Below, piece after piece: positions 41,009 through 50,268 of a stretch of DNA of 64,000 nt. This stretch comes from Microbacterium murale (GTDB lineage Bacteria; Actinomycetota; Actinomycetes; Actinomycetales; Microbacteriaceae). A program made the translations under genes and the position numbers. Every line of letters starts with the position of its first letter. Position 1 is the first letter of the stretch. Where the stretch lies: NCBI RefSeq assembly GCF_014635185.1, contig NZ_BMCM01000001.1, positions 806,001 through 870,000 of the forward strand, given 5' to 3'. The notes beneath the pieces were generated by a model that saw only the letters and a list, made by a program, of their open reading frames with translations, was not told the DNA's origin and did no database searches.

Positions 41009-41122
41009 CGCACAAGCGGTCGTCGGTGTGTCGGAGTGCGTGCAGAGGAAGCTCAGGCATCCCCTCCTGAGCGCTTCACGCTGCGGATGTCTGACGCAGC
41101 CCTTCTGCTAGACGCACATGGC

Positions 41123-41155
41123 CGGATGCCCCGGGTCCCCAGCCCGGGGCATCCG
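41123..41155. terminator. Strong hairpin 1 downstream of rplI
   Basis: CGGATGCCCCGGG at 41123-41135 pairs perfectly with CCCGGGGCATCCG at 41143-41155, a 13-bp stem with a 7-nt loop. It lies between the converging rplI operon and the chaplin-like gene. Confidence 0.65.
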
Positions 41156-41190
41156 ATGCGCCGTGAACCGGGAGACGGACGCCTCAACGA

Positions 41191-41226
41191 CGGATGCCCC
41201 GAAGTCCGAAGACTCCGGGGCATCCG
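41191..41226. terminator. Strong hairpin 2 downstream of rplI
   Basis: CGGATGCCCCG at 41191-41201 pairs with CGGGGCATCCG at 41216-41226. After a one-base bulge pair the inner AGTC and GACT also pair around CGAA. The outer stem has the same sequence as hairpin 1, so the two are tandem copies. Confidence 0.65.
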
Positions 41227-41242
41227 AACGATGCAGCGAGCG

Positions 41243-41695
41243 CTACTTGGCCGCGACGACCTGAAGGGTGATGACGGCCACGACGTCTTCGTGCAGACGC
41301 ACGGTCGCCTCGTGGTCACCGGTCGACTTGATCGGCGAGGTGATGGTCACCTTGCGCTTGTCGATCGTGCCGAGACCGGCAGCCTCGACAGCGTTCGCGA
41401 CGTGCTCGGTCTTGACAGAACCGAACAGGCGTCCGGCGCCGCCGGCCTTGACGGCCAGACGAACCTTCGTGTCCTCGATCTTGTCCTTGAGAGCCACAGC
41501 CTCGTCGCGATCGTGGATCGCGCGCGACTTGCGTGCGGCCTGGATCGACTCGACCTGCTTTGCGCCACCACGGGTCCACGCCGTAGCGAAGCCCTGGGGG
41601 ATGAGGTAGTTGCGGGCGTACCCGTTCTTGACCTCGACCACGTCGCCGGCGCTTCCGAGCCCGGCGACCTCATTCGTGAGAATCAGCTTTGCCAT
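41243..41695 (-). CDS. rplI: 50S ribosomal protein bL9
   Basis: This 150-residue ribosomal protein has [20 protein letters not shown] at the N-terminus and the bL9 hallmark [15 protein letters not shown] near residue 23. A long connecting helix ([20 protein letters not shown]) and the C-terminal domain follow, ending in [10 protein letters not shown]. It is last of the rpsF-ssb-rpsR-rplI operon on the minus strand, 11 bp after rpsR. Two strong hairpins follow it. In many actinobacteria dnaB comes next; here two unrelated secreted-protein genes intervene. Confidence 0.98.
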   Translation of the reverse strand: MAKLILTNEVAGLGSAGDVVEVKNGYARNYLIPQGFATAWTRGGAKQVESIQAARKSRAIHDRDEAVALKDKIEDTKVRLAVKAGGAGRLFGSVKTEHVANAVEAAGLGTIDKRKVTITSPIKSTGDHEATVRLHEDVVAVITLQVVAAK

Positions 41696-41706
41696 GTCGA
41701 TACCCC

Positions 41707-41961
41707 TTAGCGGCCAGCGCCGGCGTAAGGCAGGAGCGCCATCTCGCGTGCGTTCTTGATCGCCGTGGCGATCAGACGCTGCTCCTGCACCGAGACACCG
41801 GTGATACGACGGGCGCGGATCTTGCCGCGCTCCGAGACGAACTTGCGAAGGGTTGCGACGTCCTTGTAATCAATGACGCCGACCCGGATCGACTTCGCGG
41901 GAGCGGTGGGCTTGCCACCCTTCCGCGGCTTGCGGCGGTCGCCGCTCGACTTTCCAGCCAT
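41707..41961 (-). CDS. rpsR: 30S ribosomal protein bS18
   Basis: This 84-residue basic ribosomal protein has a lysine-rich N-terminus ([15 protein letters not shown]). The bS18 core is [20 protein letters not shown] followed by [19 protein letters not shown]. It binds next to bS6 on the small-subunit platform. No zinc-binding cysteines are present, so this is the zinc-independent form. It lies 61 bp after ssb. Confidence 0.98.
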   Translation of the reverse strand: MAGKSSGDRRKPRKGGKPTAPAKSIRVGVIDYKDVATLRKFVSERGKIRARRITGVSVQEQRLIATAIKNAREMALLPYAGAGR

Positions 41962-42022
41962 GGTTATTCCTTATTGATGAGCGGATGCCGGGCCTCTTGC
42001 GAAGCTCGGATCCAGAAGTTGT

Positions 42023-42532
42023 TCAGAATGGGGTGTCGTCGCCGAAGCTGCCCGGAGTGCTCCAGGCATCTGCGCTGGTCGAGGAACCGGGCGTTGACCA
42101 CGGCTCCTCCGACACCTGCTGCTGCTGCGCTGGACGCTGTCCACCGCCGCCGCCACCGGCACCGCCGGAAGCGGCACGGGTGACCTGTGCCGTCGCGTAT
42201 CGCAGGGACGGGCCGATCTCGTCGACCTCGAGCTCGATGGCCGTGCGGTTGTTACCCTCACGGTCCTGGTAGGAACGCTGACGAAGACGACCCTGCGCGA
42301 CAACACGCATGCCCTTCGTCAGTGAACCCGCCACGTGCTCGGCGAACTCGCGCCACACGGACGCACGGAGGAACAGCGCATCGCCGTCCTTCCACTCGTT
42401 CGCCTGACGGTCGAAGGTTCGCGGCGTCGATGCGATGGTGAAGTTCGCCACCGGCAGCCCGTTCTGCGTGTAACGCAGCTCGGGGTCGGCCGTGAGGTTT
42501 CCCACCACGGTGATGACGGTTTCGCCGGCCAT
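42023..42532 (-). CDS. ssb: Single-stranded DNA-binding protein
   Basis: This 169-residue SSB has an OB fold over residues 1-110: [20 protein letters not shown], then [20 protein letters not shown] and [18 protein letters not shown] Gly/Gln-rich disordered linker follows, and the acidic tip ends DDTPF, the protein-interaction tail (usual form DDxPF). It lies between rpsF and rpsR, the standard bacterial arrangement, five bases after rpsF. Confidence 0.97.
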   Translation of the reverse strand: MAGETVITVVGNLTADPELRYTQNGLPVANFTIASTPRTFDRQANEWKDGDALFLRASVWREFAEHVAGSLTKGMRVVAQGRLRQRSYQDREGNNRTAIELEVDEIGPSLRYATAQVTRAASGGAGGGGGGQRPAQQQQVSEEPWSTPGSSTSADAWSTPGSFGDDTPF

Positions 42533-42537
42533 GAGCC

Positions 42538-42906
42538 TTAGGCCTTCGCTGCCTTGGCAGCCTTGCGAGCTGCCTTCTCCTCGGAGCGCTTGGCTTCGAA
42601 AGCGACCATCGCCTGAGCTTCTTCTGAGCGAAGAACCTTGGTGCGCATGATCTGCTCGTTCAGGCCCAGCTGGCGGTCGAGTTCCTTCGTGGCATCGCTC
42701 GTCGCGGTGAAGTTGACGACGGCGTAGATGCCCTCGGTCTTCTTCTGGATCTCGTATGCAAGACGGCGCTTGCCCCAGATGTCGACCTTGTCCACAGTGC
42801 CACCATCGTTGGTGATGACCTTGAGGAACTTGTCGAGCGTAGGGGCTACCTGGCGCTCGTCGATCTCGGGGGTCAGAATGACCATGAGTTCGTACTGGTG
42901 CGTCAC
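42538..42906 (-). CDS. rpsF: 30S ribosomal protein bS6
   Basis: This 122-residue ribosomal protein begins [20 protein letters not shown] and contains [20 protein letters not shown] near residue 40, both diagnostic of bS6. A basic Ala/Lys tail ends the chain. It is first in the rpsF-ssb-rpsR-rplI operon. The gap of about 115 bp to the CDF gene upstream should contain the operon promoter. Confidence 0.98.
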   Translation of the reverse strand: MTHQYELMVILTPEIDERQVAPTLDKFLKVITNDGGTVDKVDIWGKRRLAYEIQKKTEGIYAVVNFTATSDATKELDRQLGLNEQIMRTKVLRSEEAQAMVAFEAKRSEEKAARKAAKAAKA

Positions 42907-43023
42907 TTACCCACCTCCTTCGGACTAGAACGGCTTCCGGGCATTTCCCGAAAGCAGGAGGGTGTGTGCACGTGCCCGGCCGTGCGCGCAGGATGCACGC
43001 AGAAGACAGACAACCTGGACAGT

Positions 43024-43986
43024 CTAGCTGATTCTCGCCTCGGGCGCGTCCGGTCGCCCGACATGACGGACGGTCTCACTGAACTTGAGCGAAGGCTCGT
43101 CGTCGACGGACAGCGAGAGGACGACCGTCTCGACGACCGGACGCGCCTCGATCTGCCGTTCCACGTCACGCAGACGCCGCGCGACATCATGCTCGCGTTC
43201 GTCGCCGGCGAGGTCGATCTCGGCCACGATGAACAGGCGGTTCGGTCCGACGTACTCGATGTGCAGATAGGTGACGCGTTCGATCGCGGGGGCGGCGAGC
43301 AGCGCGGTGCCGACGCGCGATCGCAGCTCGGGCGACGCGCTCGTTCCCACGATGAAGGCGAGATTGCGTCCGATCAACAGAACGGCCACGACGGCCAGGA
43401 GGATGCCGACCAGGATCGACCCGACAGCATCCCAGGCGGCGACTCCGGTCATCTGGTGCACCGCGATGGACCCGCCGGCGAGCGCGAGGCCGATGAGCGC
43501 CGCAGCATCCTCGAAGAAGACCGCCCGCAGCGTCGTGTCGCTTGTCTCGATCACGAAGTCCCATGTCGAGCTTCCGCGTTCGCGGGCGAGGCGGCGCGAG
43601 CGGATGAGCGCCTGCGTGAACGACGCGCCCTCGAGCACGAACGCCACGGCGAGAACGATGTAGGCGACGAGGGGACTCTCGACCGGCTCGTCGGATCCCA
43701 GTTCCTGGATGCCGTGCATGATCGACACGATCGCGCCGGCCGTGAAGATCCCGAATGCGGCGATCAGCGACCAGACGAAGGCGCTGCGACCGTATCCGAG
43801 CGGATGCCGTTCGTCTTTCTTGCGTGCGCCCTGCCGGTCGGCGATCAGGAGGAAGATCTCGTTGCCGGCATCGGCCCACGAGTGCGCCGCCTCAGCCACC
43901 ATCGATGCGGATGCCGTGATGATCGCGGCGACCGTCTTGGCGACCGCGACGAGCAGGTTGGCGAGAAAGGCGATGAGCACGGTCAC
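43024..43986 (-). CDS. Cation diffusion facilitator transporter
   Basis: This 320-residue exporter of divalent metal has six hydrophobic segments in the first 205 residues. The metal-site helices carry [15 protein letters not shown] near residue 35 and [19 protein letters not shown] near 158. [15 protein letters not shown] is the conserved loop after helix 2. A cytoplasmic domain (about 205-300) contains the [17 protein letters not shown] strand-helix pattern typical of the CDF C-terminus. It is unrelated in sequence to the shorter CDF gene at 34988. Zn, Fe or Mn are possible substrates. Confidence 0.92.
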   Translation of the reverse strand: MTVLIAFLANLLVAVAKTVAAIITASASMVAEAAHSWADAGNEIFLLIADRQGARKKDERHPLGYGRSAFVWSLIAAFGIFTAGAIVSIMHGIQELGSDEPVESPLVAYIVLAVAFVLEGASFTQALIRSRRLARERGSSTWDFVIETSDTTLRAVFFEDAAALIGLALAGGSIAVHQMTGVAAWDAVGSILVGILLAVVAVLLIGRNLAFIVGTSASPELRSRVGTALLAAPAIERVTYLHIEYVGPNRLFIVAEIDLAGDEREHDVARRLRDVERQIEARPVVETVVLSLSVDDEPSLKFSETVRHVGRPDAPEARIS

Positions 43987-44013
43987 GCGGACAGGTTACG
44001 CCCGCCGGCGGCA

Positions 44014-44080
44014 CGAGACCGAGTTTCCCGCACGAGACCGCGCTGGCCGGGCTCGGTCTGGTGTCGCAGACTCGGTCTCG
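44014..44080. repeat. Interspersed inverted repeat, GAGACCGAG family, copy 1
   Basis: CGAGACCGAGT at 44014-44024 is matched by ACTCGGTCTCG at 44070-44080, perfect over 11 bp. Further partial pairing occurs inside (GCACGAGACC against GGTCTGGTG). It lies between the CDF gene and the nonulosonate operon. The same arm sequence occurs at 58907-58973. Confidence 0.65.
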
Positions 44081-44098
44081 CCCGAGGATGTCAGCGGC

Positions 44099-45508
44099 TC
44101 AGCGCCGAATCGGGTCGTGATGCGGCGTCGGCTCAAGCGTGTAGTCCGTGGTCGCATCCGACCAGGTGTCCTCGCCGGCCTTGCCGCGCGCCCGCCGCAT
44201 CGACAGGATGCCGTTCACGAGCGGCGCACCGACGCCCAGCGCAACGCTTCCGAGCAGCGAACGATCCTCGCCCGCGAGCACGCTCTTGCGGTGCCACGCC
44301 GCGTGGAGCGCGCCGCCACGACCCGTCGGCACGACCTTCGCGCGTAGGCGTCCTTCGCGGCGCAGCGCGACGAGCTCCTCGACACAGCGCCACCAGTTCG
44401 TGTGCGACTGCGGATGGAAGTAGTTGTCGCGCTGCCAGCCGGCGAGCGGATGCCGGAACCTGCGCCCGACGACCTCCTCGGCCCCGCCCAGCAGACCGCT
44501 GCCGGTGAACACCGTGTTGAGCAGGGCCTTGTGCACACCGAACATGTCGAGCGCGATGACGGGGACCTTCTGCGCGAGCGCCTCGATCGCCGCGGTCGAG
44601 CTGACCGTCACCAACCCCTCGGCACGTGCGAGCGCCGTCGACATCGGCTCGTGGGAGATGACGAGGTTGTCCGGGCGGCGGGAAAGCAGATCGGCGTACG
44701 CGTCGCGCTCGAGATGAGCCTCGGCCTCGCCGGGGCGTGAGCGCAATTTGACGACGACGCGCTTCGCCGGATCCGCGACGGCCGCGAGGCGCAGCATCTC
44801 GGCGATCTGCTCGCGCTCGTGCCGCGCCGCCGGCACCAGTGCCTGGGCGGCGAACACGAGATCCGTCCCGCCCTGTCTTGCGATCGGGGCGGGGGCTGGT
44901 CGGGCGGCTCGTGAGGCGCCCGACGTCGATACACCGACCAGTTCGCGCTGCTCGACGCGAGCGGACGCTGCCGTCACAGCATCCGGCGCCATCTGCGCGA
45001 AGGGAAGGGTCGCAAGCGCGGTCGGCACCTGGATGCCGATGCGACGACCGAGCTCGGCGAAGGCCCGCTCCTCACGGTGCGAGTGCACGACCATCAGGTC
45101 GCTCTCCCGCCGGTACTCCAGCGCCCCGCGCTGCGCGGGGATCGACATTCCAGGCAGCCCGCTCACCACGATGGGTCGCCGAGCCAAGCGGTCGATCTGG
45201 CGTGCGATCAGCCGCACGAACGGTCCGCGTCCGGAGAGCACGACCACGTCGGGCTGATGCCCCCTCAGCCATCCGTGCACCTCGTCGAAGCCGAGGCGGG
45301 TGACGTCGGCATCCGTGAAGCTCGTCCCGGTGAGCGCCGTGCGCTCCTGCGCGGCACTCACCGTGAGCGGCGTGCGCACCAGCAGCATGTGGCGGCGGAT
45401 GCCTTCTACACCCGACAGCAGCGACGCCGACCATTTCACGAACGAATCGGCATCCGCGATCGCGACGACGCGCAGCTCGGTCGTGCTCATGACCGTGTTC
45501 ATGCTCAT
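44099..45508 (-). CDS. Putative glycosyltransferase (DUF6716-like)
   Basis: This 469-residue protein lacks classic GT signatures but has a two-domain layout: HGWLRGHQPDVVVLSGRGPF in the first half and DNLVISHEPMSTALARAEGL then TVSSTAAIEALAQKVPVIAL in the second, the latter resembling the sugar-nucleotide half of GT-B enzymes and capsule polymerases. I recall such proteins as DUF6716 putative glycosyltransferases in actinobacteria. The ATG overlaps the neuB stop (ATGA), making it the last gene of the surface-glycan operon. It probably transfers or polymerises the nonulosonate sugar. Confidence 0.7.
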   Translation of the reverse strand: MSMNTVMSTTELRVVAIADADSFVKWSASLLSGVEGIRRHMLLVRTPLTVSAAQERTALTGTSFTDADVTRLGFDEVHGWLRGHQPDVVVLSGRGPFVRLIARQIDRLARRPIVVSGLPGMSIPAQRGALEYRRESDLMVVHSHREERAFAELGRRIGIQVPTALATLPFAQMAPDAVTAASARVEQRELVGVSTSGASRAARPAPAPIARQGGTDLVFAAQALVPAARHEREQIAEMLRLAAVADPAKRVVVKLRSRPGEAEAHLERDAYADLLSRRPDNLVISHEPMSTALARAEGLVTVSSTAAIEALAQKVPVIALDMFGVHKALLNTVFTGSGLLGGAEEVVGRRFRHPLAGWQRDNYFHPQSHTNWWRCVEELVALRREGRLRAKVVPTGRGGALHAAWHRKSVLAGEDRSLLGSVALGVGAPLVNGILSMRRARGKAGEDTWSDATTDYTLEPTPHHDPIRR

Positions 45509-46377
45509 GCCGGAACGCGACGCAGCTTCGCCATCGGGGCCTGCTCGCCGGGGAAGACGCGCTTGACGCCGTCGCCGAGTGCCGTCTCGATCACGCGGAT
45601 ATCGCGCACGAGGTGCGAGAGCCCTGTGGGCTCGAGCGATGCGGCGTGGTCGGAGCCCCACATGGTGCGATCGAGCGTGATGTGCCGTTCGACCGCGACC
45701 GCGCCGAGTGCGACGGCGGCAAGCGATATCTGCAGACCGCGCTCGTGTCCGGAGTAGCCGATCGGCACGCCGGGGTAGCGGTCGCGAAGCGTCGTGATGA
45801 CGCGGAGATTGGCCTCCTCCGGCTCCATCGGATAGGTCGATGTCGCGTGCATGAGTACGACCCGGTCGGTGCCGAGCGTCTCGAGCGCACGATCGATCTG
45901 CTCGATCGTCGACATGCCGGACGAGAGGATGACGGGCTTGCCCGTCTCACGCAGCGCAGTCAGCAGCTCGAGGTCGGTGACGCTCGCCGAGGCTACCTTG
46001 TGCGCCACGACGTTCAGTTCTTCCAGAAACGCGACGCTGGGCACGTCCCACGGCGAAGCGAACCAGTCGAGTCCGCGCAGCGTGGCGTGGTCGCCGACCT
46101 CCACGTACTCGTCGCGGCCGAACTCGACGCGGCGGCGGTAGTCGAGGTAGGTCATCGTGCCCCACGGCGTCTCCCGCGGCACGTCGCGCATGTGCTCGGG
46201 CGTGGAGATCTCCGGAGTGCGCTTCTGGAACTTCACGGCATCCGCGCCGGCGTCCGCCGCGACGTCGATGAGTCGCTTGGCGATGTCGACGTCGCCGTTG
46301 TGGTTCAGGCCGATCTCGGCGATGACGTAGGCGGGTCGACCGCCTCCGATGACGCGTGATCCGATGCTGACAGTCAT
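45505..46377 (-). CDS. neuB: N-acetylneuraminate/nonulosonate synthase, NeuB family, without SAF domain
   Basis: This 290-residue TIM-barrel enzyme condenses PEP with an N-acyl hexosamine to give a nine-carbon acidic sugar. The NeuB signature AYVIAEIGLNHNGDVDIAKR lies near residue 14, with VKFQKRTPEI, SPWDVPSVAFLEELNV, ILSSGMSTIEQI and IGYSGHERGLQIS following in order. Usual NeuB proteins have about 340 residues and end in an antifreeze-like (SAF) domain. This one stops after the barrel (FPGEQAPMAKLRRVPA). The ATG at 46377 follows GGAGGAAC. It is fourth in the operon. The product could be sialic, legionaminic or pseudaminic acid; sequence alone does not decide. Confidence 0.86.
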   Translation of the reverse strand: MTVSIGSRVIGGGRPAYVIAEIGLNHNGDVDIAKRLIDVAADAGADAVKFQKRTPEISTPEHMRDVPRETPWGTMTYLDYRRRVEFGRDEYVEVGDHATLRGLDWFASPWDVPSVAFLEELNVVAHKVASASVTDLELLTALRETGKPVILSSGMSTIEQIDRALETLGTDRVVLMHATSTYPMEPEEANLRVITTLRDRYPGVPIGYSGHERGLQISLAAVALGAVAVERHITLDRTMWGSDHAASLEPTGLSHLVRDIRVIETALGDGVKRVFPGEQAPMAKLRRVPA

Positions 46378-46448
46378 GATGTTCCTCCAGTCGTCGTGCC
46401 CCTCATTCCTGAGTACGCCGCGACTGTGAACACCGCGCGAACCCGGGG

Positions 46449-47747
46449 TTACCGGGGTTGGTCGGCTGTCAGAACGCGCTCGATCAACTCGCGCACCGCG
46501 CCCTGCCCACCCGACTTCGCCAGCACGACTCTCGCCGCGGCGCGCACCTCGTGGTGTGCGTTCGCGACGGCGACGGGCCACCCGACGATCCGCATGGCGG
46601 GCAGGTCGTTGACGTCGTTGCCGAGATAGGCGATGTCCGCGAGGGCGATCCCGTTCTCCGCGGCCCACGCGGCGAGCGCCTTCTCCTTGTCGTCGATGCC
46701 GTGCAGCACCGGGACATGGAGCTTGTCGGCCCGCGCCCGCACGACAGGATTGACCTCGGTGGAGAGGATGAGCATCGGGATGCCGGCACGCCTGAGTCGC
46801 GCGACCCCCATGCCGTCTTCCCGGCTGACACGCACCTGCTCTCGGCCCTCGGCGTCGACCAGCGCGGTGTCGTCCGTGTGCACGCCGTCGAAGTCGGTGA
46901 CGACCGCCTTCACCGCGATGCTCTCTGGCTGGTCCACGAGGACGGCGAGAGCGGATGCCACGGCGAGCTGCTGATCGTCATCGATCTCGATCGCCGTGCG
47001 CTCTGGCACCTCGACGATTCCGATCCGGCCGAAGAAGCGGTGGCCCGCCCGGCGGAAGCCGTCTGCCTGGAACACGTAGAACGCGCCGGTCTCGAGGTAA
47101 TGCGGCTCGCGATCCTGGCGGCGGGGGCGGTGTGCGGCGTCGTGGTTGATCGCCTCGGCCGTCGGGCCGCCGCCGTCATTCCCATCGTTGCCCCCACCGG
47201 AATTGCCCCCACCGGAATCGCCTTGCCGCCAGAGGAACCCGTACGTCTCGTGCGCCGAGAACATGCTGTCGTATCGGCCGGAGCGCACGTCGTCGACCGC
47301 GACGTCGATGCGGTCGCCGGGGATGAACGGCGACGTCGCCTGGATGAAGACGACGACCGCCACCTTCTCCCCCTCGTCTTCCAGGGCGTCGAGCGCGTGC
47401 AGCACGGCACTCTCGGAGGACGCGGTGTCACCGGAGATCTCGGCACGGCGGCGGATGACGCGCGCGCCTGCCGCGGTGCTGAGTTCTGCGATCTCGTCGT
47501 CGTCTGTGGAGACGACGACGAGGTCAACCTGGTCTGCGGCGGCGGCTGCCCGCACGGCCCGCTGGATGAGCGGGATGCCGCCGATGCGGCGAAGGTTCTT
47601 GCGCGGTACGCCCTTCGACCCGCCGCGCGCCGGGATGACCGCGACGGTGAGGCCGCTCGCGCGCCACTTCGCGGCATCCGCGGCATCGATCGGTGGCGCG
47701 GACGCCGAAGAGTGGCGCGCCTGGTCGTCATCGACGTATCGGGTCAT
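46449..47747 (-). CDS. neuA: CMP-nonulosonate synthetase fused to KdsC-type phosphatase
   Basis: This 432-residue bifunctional protein has a cytidylyltransferase domain at residues 30-270: VAVIPARGGSKGVPRKNLRR, VVVSTDDDEIAELS and FIQATSPF, which activates the nine-carbon sugar with CTP. A HAD phosphatase domain of the KdsC type occupies about 280-432, with DFDGVHTDD as motif I and YLGNDVNDLPAM near the end. It would dephosphorylate the NeuB product or its precursor. Between strands of the first domain, near residues 178-195, lies a Gly/Asn-rich insert (GGGNSGGGNDGNDGGG). The start at 47747 overlaps the upstream stop. Confidence 0.87.
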   Translation of the reverse strand: MTRYVDDDQARHSSASAPPIDAADAAKWRASGLTVAVIPARGGSKGVPRKNLRRIGGIPLIQRAVRAAAAADQVDLVVVSTDDDEIAELSTAAGARVIRRRAEISGDTASSESAVLHALDALEDEGEKVAVVVFIQATSPFIPGDRIDVAVDDVRSGRYDSMFSAHETYGFLWRQGDSGGGNSGGGNDGNDGGGPTAEAINHDAAHRPRRQDREPHYLETGAFYVFQADGFRRAGHRFFGRIGIVEVPERTAIEIDDDQQLAVASALAVLVDQPESIAVKAVVTDFDGVHTDDTALVDAEGREQVRVSREDGMGVARLRRAGIPMLILSTEVNPVVRARADKLHVPVLHGIDDKEKALAAWAAENGIALADIAYLGNDVNDLPAMRIVGWPVAVANAHHEVRAAARVVLAKSGGQGAVRELIERVLTADQPR

Positions 47748-49102
47748 AGTCCGCGCGCCACCTTCCAGATTCGTGCGGCGCGTCGGCGCGCACCTCGGAT
47801 CGTAAGCCGGATCTCCTCTGCCCTGCCCACTCCCCCGGCCGAGCGCAGTACGCGACGCACGATCGGCTCCGCGGGAGCGCCGGGGAGCCGGAGGTGGAGG
47901 AGCCGTTCCCGAGCGAAGTAGCGGTCTCGCTCGACCTGGTCGAGCCGGCCGAGCAGCTCCTCGGCCCGAGGCCGAAGGTGTGCGGCGATCTTCGGCTGCA
48001 TCGCATACCCGACGGCGTCGATCAGCAGCTGCAGCTGCGCCGGTTCGCGATGGCGATCGTCCGCACTGGTCAGCGCGTCGACGATCGTGGCCGGCACGCG
48101 GTTGCTGTTCTCGAACGGGGTGAGCCTGCGCAGCACGGTCTGCGTTCCCGACGACTCGATCGGACGGTCGAACAGCGCCTGCACGGTCGGGAGCGCGGTC
48201 GAGAACCCCGCGACGACTCCGGCGACGTCGAGGCGTTCTGCGACGAGCTCGGCCGACTCGACGCCGCGGTACTCGACGAACTCGGCCCCGTGGCGCTCGG
48301 CCCGTTCCCGCACGGCGTCGGTGACCAGGGGCGGCGCGGACGGATGCGGCTTGAAGACGATGCGCCGTGGATTCCACGCTGCCGCCCGATCGATCATGTC
48401 GCGCTGCATCGCGATCTCCTCCGCAGGCGACACGAGGCCCAGTGCAGACAGATACTGCCCCAGCACCAGCACGCTCGGCGTGCCGTCGACGAGAGCGTCG
48501 AGCTGCGGGTCTGCCGCGCTGGTCTCCCGCAGCACCTTCCGGAACGCGGCCGGCGGTACCGGCATCCGCTCTGCGCCGCCTCCGCCGGTACCGCCGAATA
48601 CGAGCGGCTCCACGCCGGGGACGACGTCGGCATACACGACACGGCCGACCCGCTCGACGACGGTGCGCGGAAGCTTCACCCGCATCGGCGAGTACGTCAT
48701 CAGTCCGTCGCCGATGATCGTGATGCGGGCGTTGGGGAACAGCGAGAGCAGCGTGCGCGCCGGGGCGACCTGCGGGCTCTGCACGAACAGCTCGAGGTCG
48801 TCGTCGAGGCTCCAGGCGCGGGCGAGGAGACGGTTCAGGATCGGGAGGTCCGCCGCGACAGGATGCCAGGAACTCGGATGCTGTGGCGAGAGGATCTCGT
48901 CGAGAGGCTCGATGCGATCGAAGCGCGCGCACAGCGACCGGAGGTTCGACTGCTCGTGGATCGCGAGGCTCGTCTCGGGTATCCGTGCGGAGTTCACCGG
49001 TACGAGCACGCGCTCCTCGCCCGCCTCGATGATTCCCTCATCGAGTGCGGCTGCCGCCGTCGTGAGTCCATACGCGCTGTGCAGGACGAAGAGCTGGGTC
49101 AT
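47744..49102 (-). CDS. Polysialyltransferase-like glycosyltransferase
   Basis: This 452-residue protein resembles the alpha-2,8-polysialyltransferase family. MTQLFVLHSAYGLTTAAAAL at the N-terminus is the usual opening, ARITIIGDGLMTYSP lies near residue 125, RRIVFKPHPSAPP near 245 carries the conserved His-Pro motif, and VVAGFSTALPTVQAL near 300 the Ser/Thr motif of that fold. It probably transfers CMP-activated nonulosonate to an acceptor. It overlaps both neighbours by four bases (ATGA), within the operon that begins with the GT2 gene. Confidence 0.8.
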   Translation of the reverse strand: MTQLFVLHSAYGLTTAAAALDEGIIEAGEERVLVPVNSARIPETSLAIHEQSNLRSLCARFDRIEPLDEILSPQHPSSWHPVAADLPILNRLLARAWSLDDDLELFVQSPQVAPARTLLSLFPNARITIIGDGLMTYSPMRVKLPRTVVERVGRVVYADVVPGVEPLVFGGTGGGGAERMPVPPAAFRKVLRETSAADPQLDALVDGTPSVLVLGQYLSALGLVSPAEEIAMQRDMIDRAAAWNPRRIVFKPHPSAPPLVTDAVRERAERHGAEFVEYRGVESAELVAERLDVAGVVAGFSTALPTVQALFDRPIESSGTQTVLRRLTPFENSNRVPATIVDALTSADDRHREPAQLQLLIDAVGYAMQPKIAAHLRPRAEELLGRLDQVERDRYFARERLLHLRLPGAPAEPIVRRVLRSAGGVGRAEEIRLTIRGARRRAARIWKVARGL

Positions 49103-50079
49103 CTCGCGTGTCCCGCCTCACGCAGCGTCCGCGCGAGCACGCGACGCTTGGATCCCTCCAGACGGTCGAGCGCGTGTGCGACATCTGCCGGGTCGAGAGT
49201 GGCGAGCAGGTCGCGGATGCTGCCGCGCATCTCGCGCCGCAGCGACGGCGTCATGCGCCGGGATCGCACGATGTGATGCGAACTCAGCGCGAGGGCCGTG
49301 CGCACCACCTTCGGCATGAAGCGGTGTGCCTCGGCATCCTGCTCCACGGTCTGCACCACCTGCGACAGCGCACGCGGGAAATCGAGCTGGCGCCGGTCGC
49401 GCACCTGGGTGAGCGAGGTTGCTATGCCGCGGCGGTAGAGCAGCGTCGGGGCGTCGACGACGGCGAACGACGCGGCCTGCAGGTGCAGCCGCCAAATCCA
49501 CGGACGATCCTCGGCGGTGAAGAGTCCCTCGGGGAAGGCGGCGAGGCCCTCCTCGAGGATGCGCCGGTGGAAGATGCCCGCCCAGGCGTACGGATAGTCG
49601 ACCATCGTGGTGTCGTCGGCGGGGAGGATCGCGTCGCGTGGCGATGCCACGACTCCCCGCCAGGCGAATGGGGCACGCACGATCTTGCGCGCGGATCCGG
49701 TGACGCGCACGTGATCGGTACGGAGGAAGTCGCATCCGAGTTCGCGCATACGCGAGGCGAGCACCTGCAGCCGGCGCGGCTGCATCCAGTCATCTCCGTC
49801 GATGAAGCAGAACGCGTCACCTTCGACGTGCGCGAGTCCCTGGTTACGCGCGGTCGCCAGCCCGACCGGTCGTGGATTGACGAGCACCTCGGCGCGCGCG
49901 AAGCGCTCCGCGTAACTGCGCATCTGATCGCCGGTGCCGTCGCTCGAACCGTCATCCACCGCGACGAGCTTCAGCGCGGACGGATCGTCGAACTGCCGCA
50001 GCAGCGTCTCGAGGGTCGTGCCGATGTAGGGCGCAGCATCCTTCGCGGGAAGGATGACGGTGACGAGCGGTGTGCGCAC
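49099..50079 (-). CDS. Family 2 glycosyltransferase
   Basis: This 326-residue GT-A enzyme opens with TPLVTVILPAKDAAPYIGTT and has VAVDDGSSDGTGDQ near residue 40, the nucleotide-sugar loop. GLATARNQGLAHVEGDAFCF leads to IDGDDWM near 97 (the DxD metal site). The start GTG 50079 was chosen because GGGAG precedes it and homology begins immediately. The open frame further upstream is non-homologous. It is the first gene of the five-gene operon and probably adds a hexose in the repeat unit before nonulosonate capping. Confidence 0.88.
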   Translation of the reverse strand: MRTPLVTVILPAKDAAPYIGTTLETLLRQFDDPSALKLVAVDDGSSDGTGDQMRSYAERFARAEVLVNPRPVGLATARNQGLAHVEGDAFCFIDGDDWMQPRRLQVLASRMRELGCDFLRTDHVRVTGSARKIVRAPFAWRGVVASPRDAILPADDTTMVDYPYAWAGIFHRRILEEGLAAFPEGLFTAEDRPWIWRLHLQAASFAVVDAPTLLYRRGIATSLTQVRDRRQLDFPRALSQVVQTVEQDAEAHRFMPKVVRTALALSSHHIVRSRRMTPSLRREMRGSIRDLLATLDPADVAHALDRLEGSKRRVLARTLREAGHAR

Positions 50080-50197
50080 TGGGCTCCCGGTGGGTCGGTG
50101 GGCGTCCGGAATGCTCGCACTCGCACCTTGCCGTGTGGTGGCGCCGGGGTGAACGGCGGGTATCTGGGCCCGCGTGTTCGAGAGGAGCACAACTGCT

Positions 50198-50268
50198 CGG
50201 GAGGAGAACTCCCTGTCGGGAGGAGAGATACCCCGCAGGGCTCCTCCCGATGGGGAGAAGTCCTCCCG
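50198..50268. repeat. Two direct and two inverted copies of CGGGAGGAG
   Basis: CGGGAGGAG occurs at 50198-50206 and 50217-50225, and its complement CTCCTCCCG at 50241-50249, with a partial copy at 50261-50268. The second and third form a 9-bp stem with a 15-nt loop. The cluster sits in the 237-bp gap between the divergent glycan operon and the membrane protein gene, so it may be an operator array or an RNA hairpin. Nothing else was seen in that gap. Confidence 0.5.
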
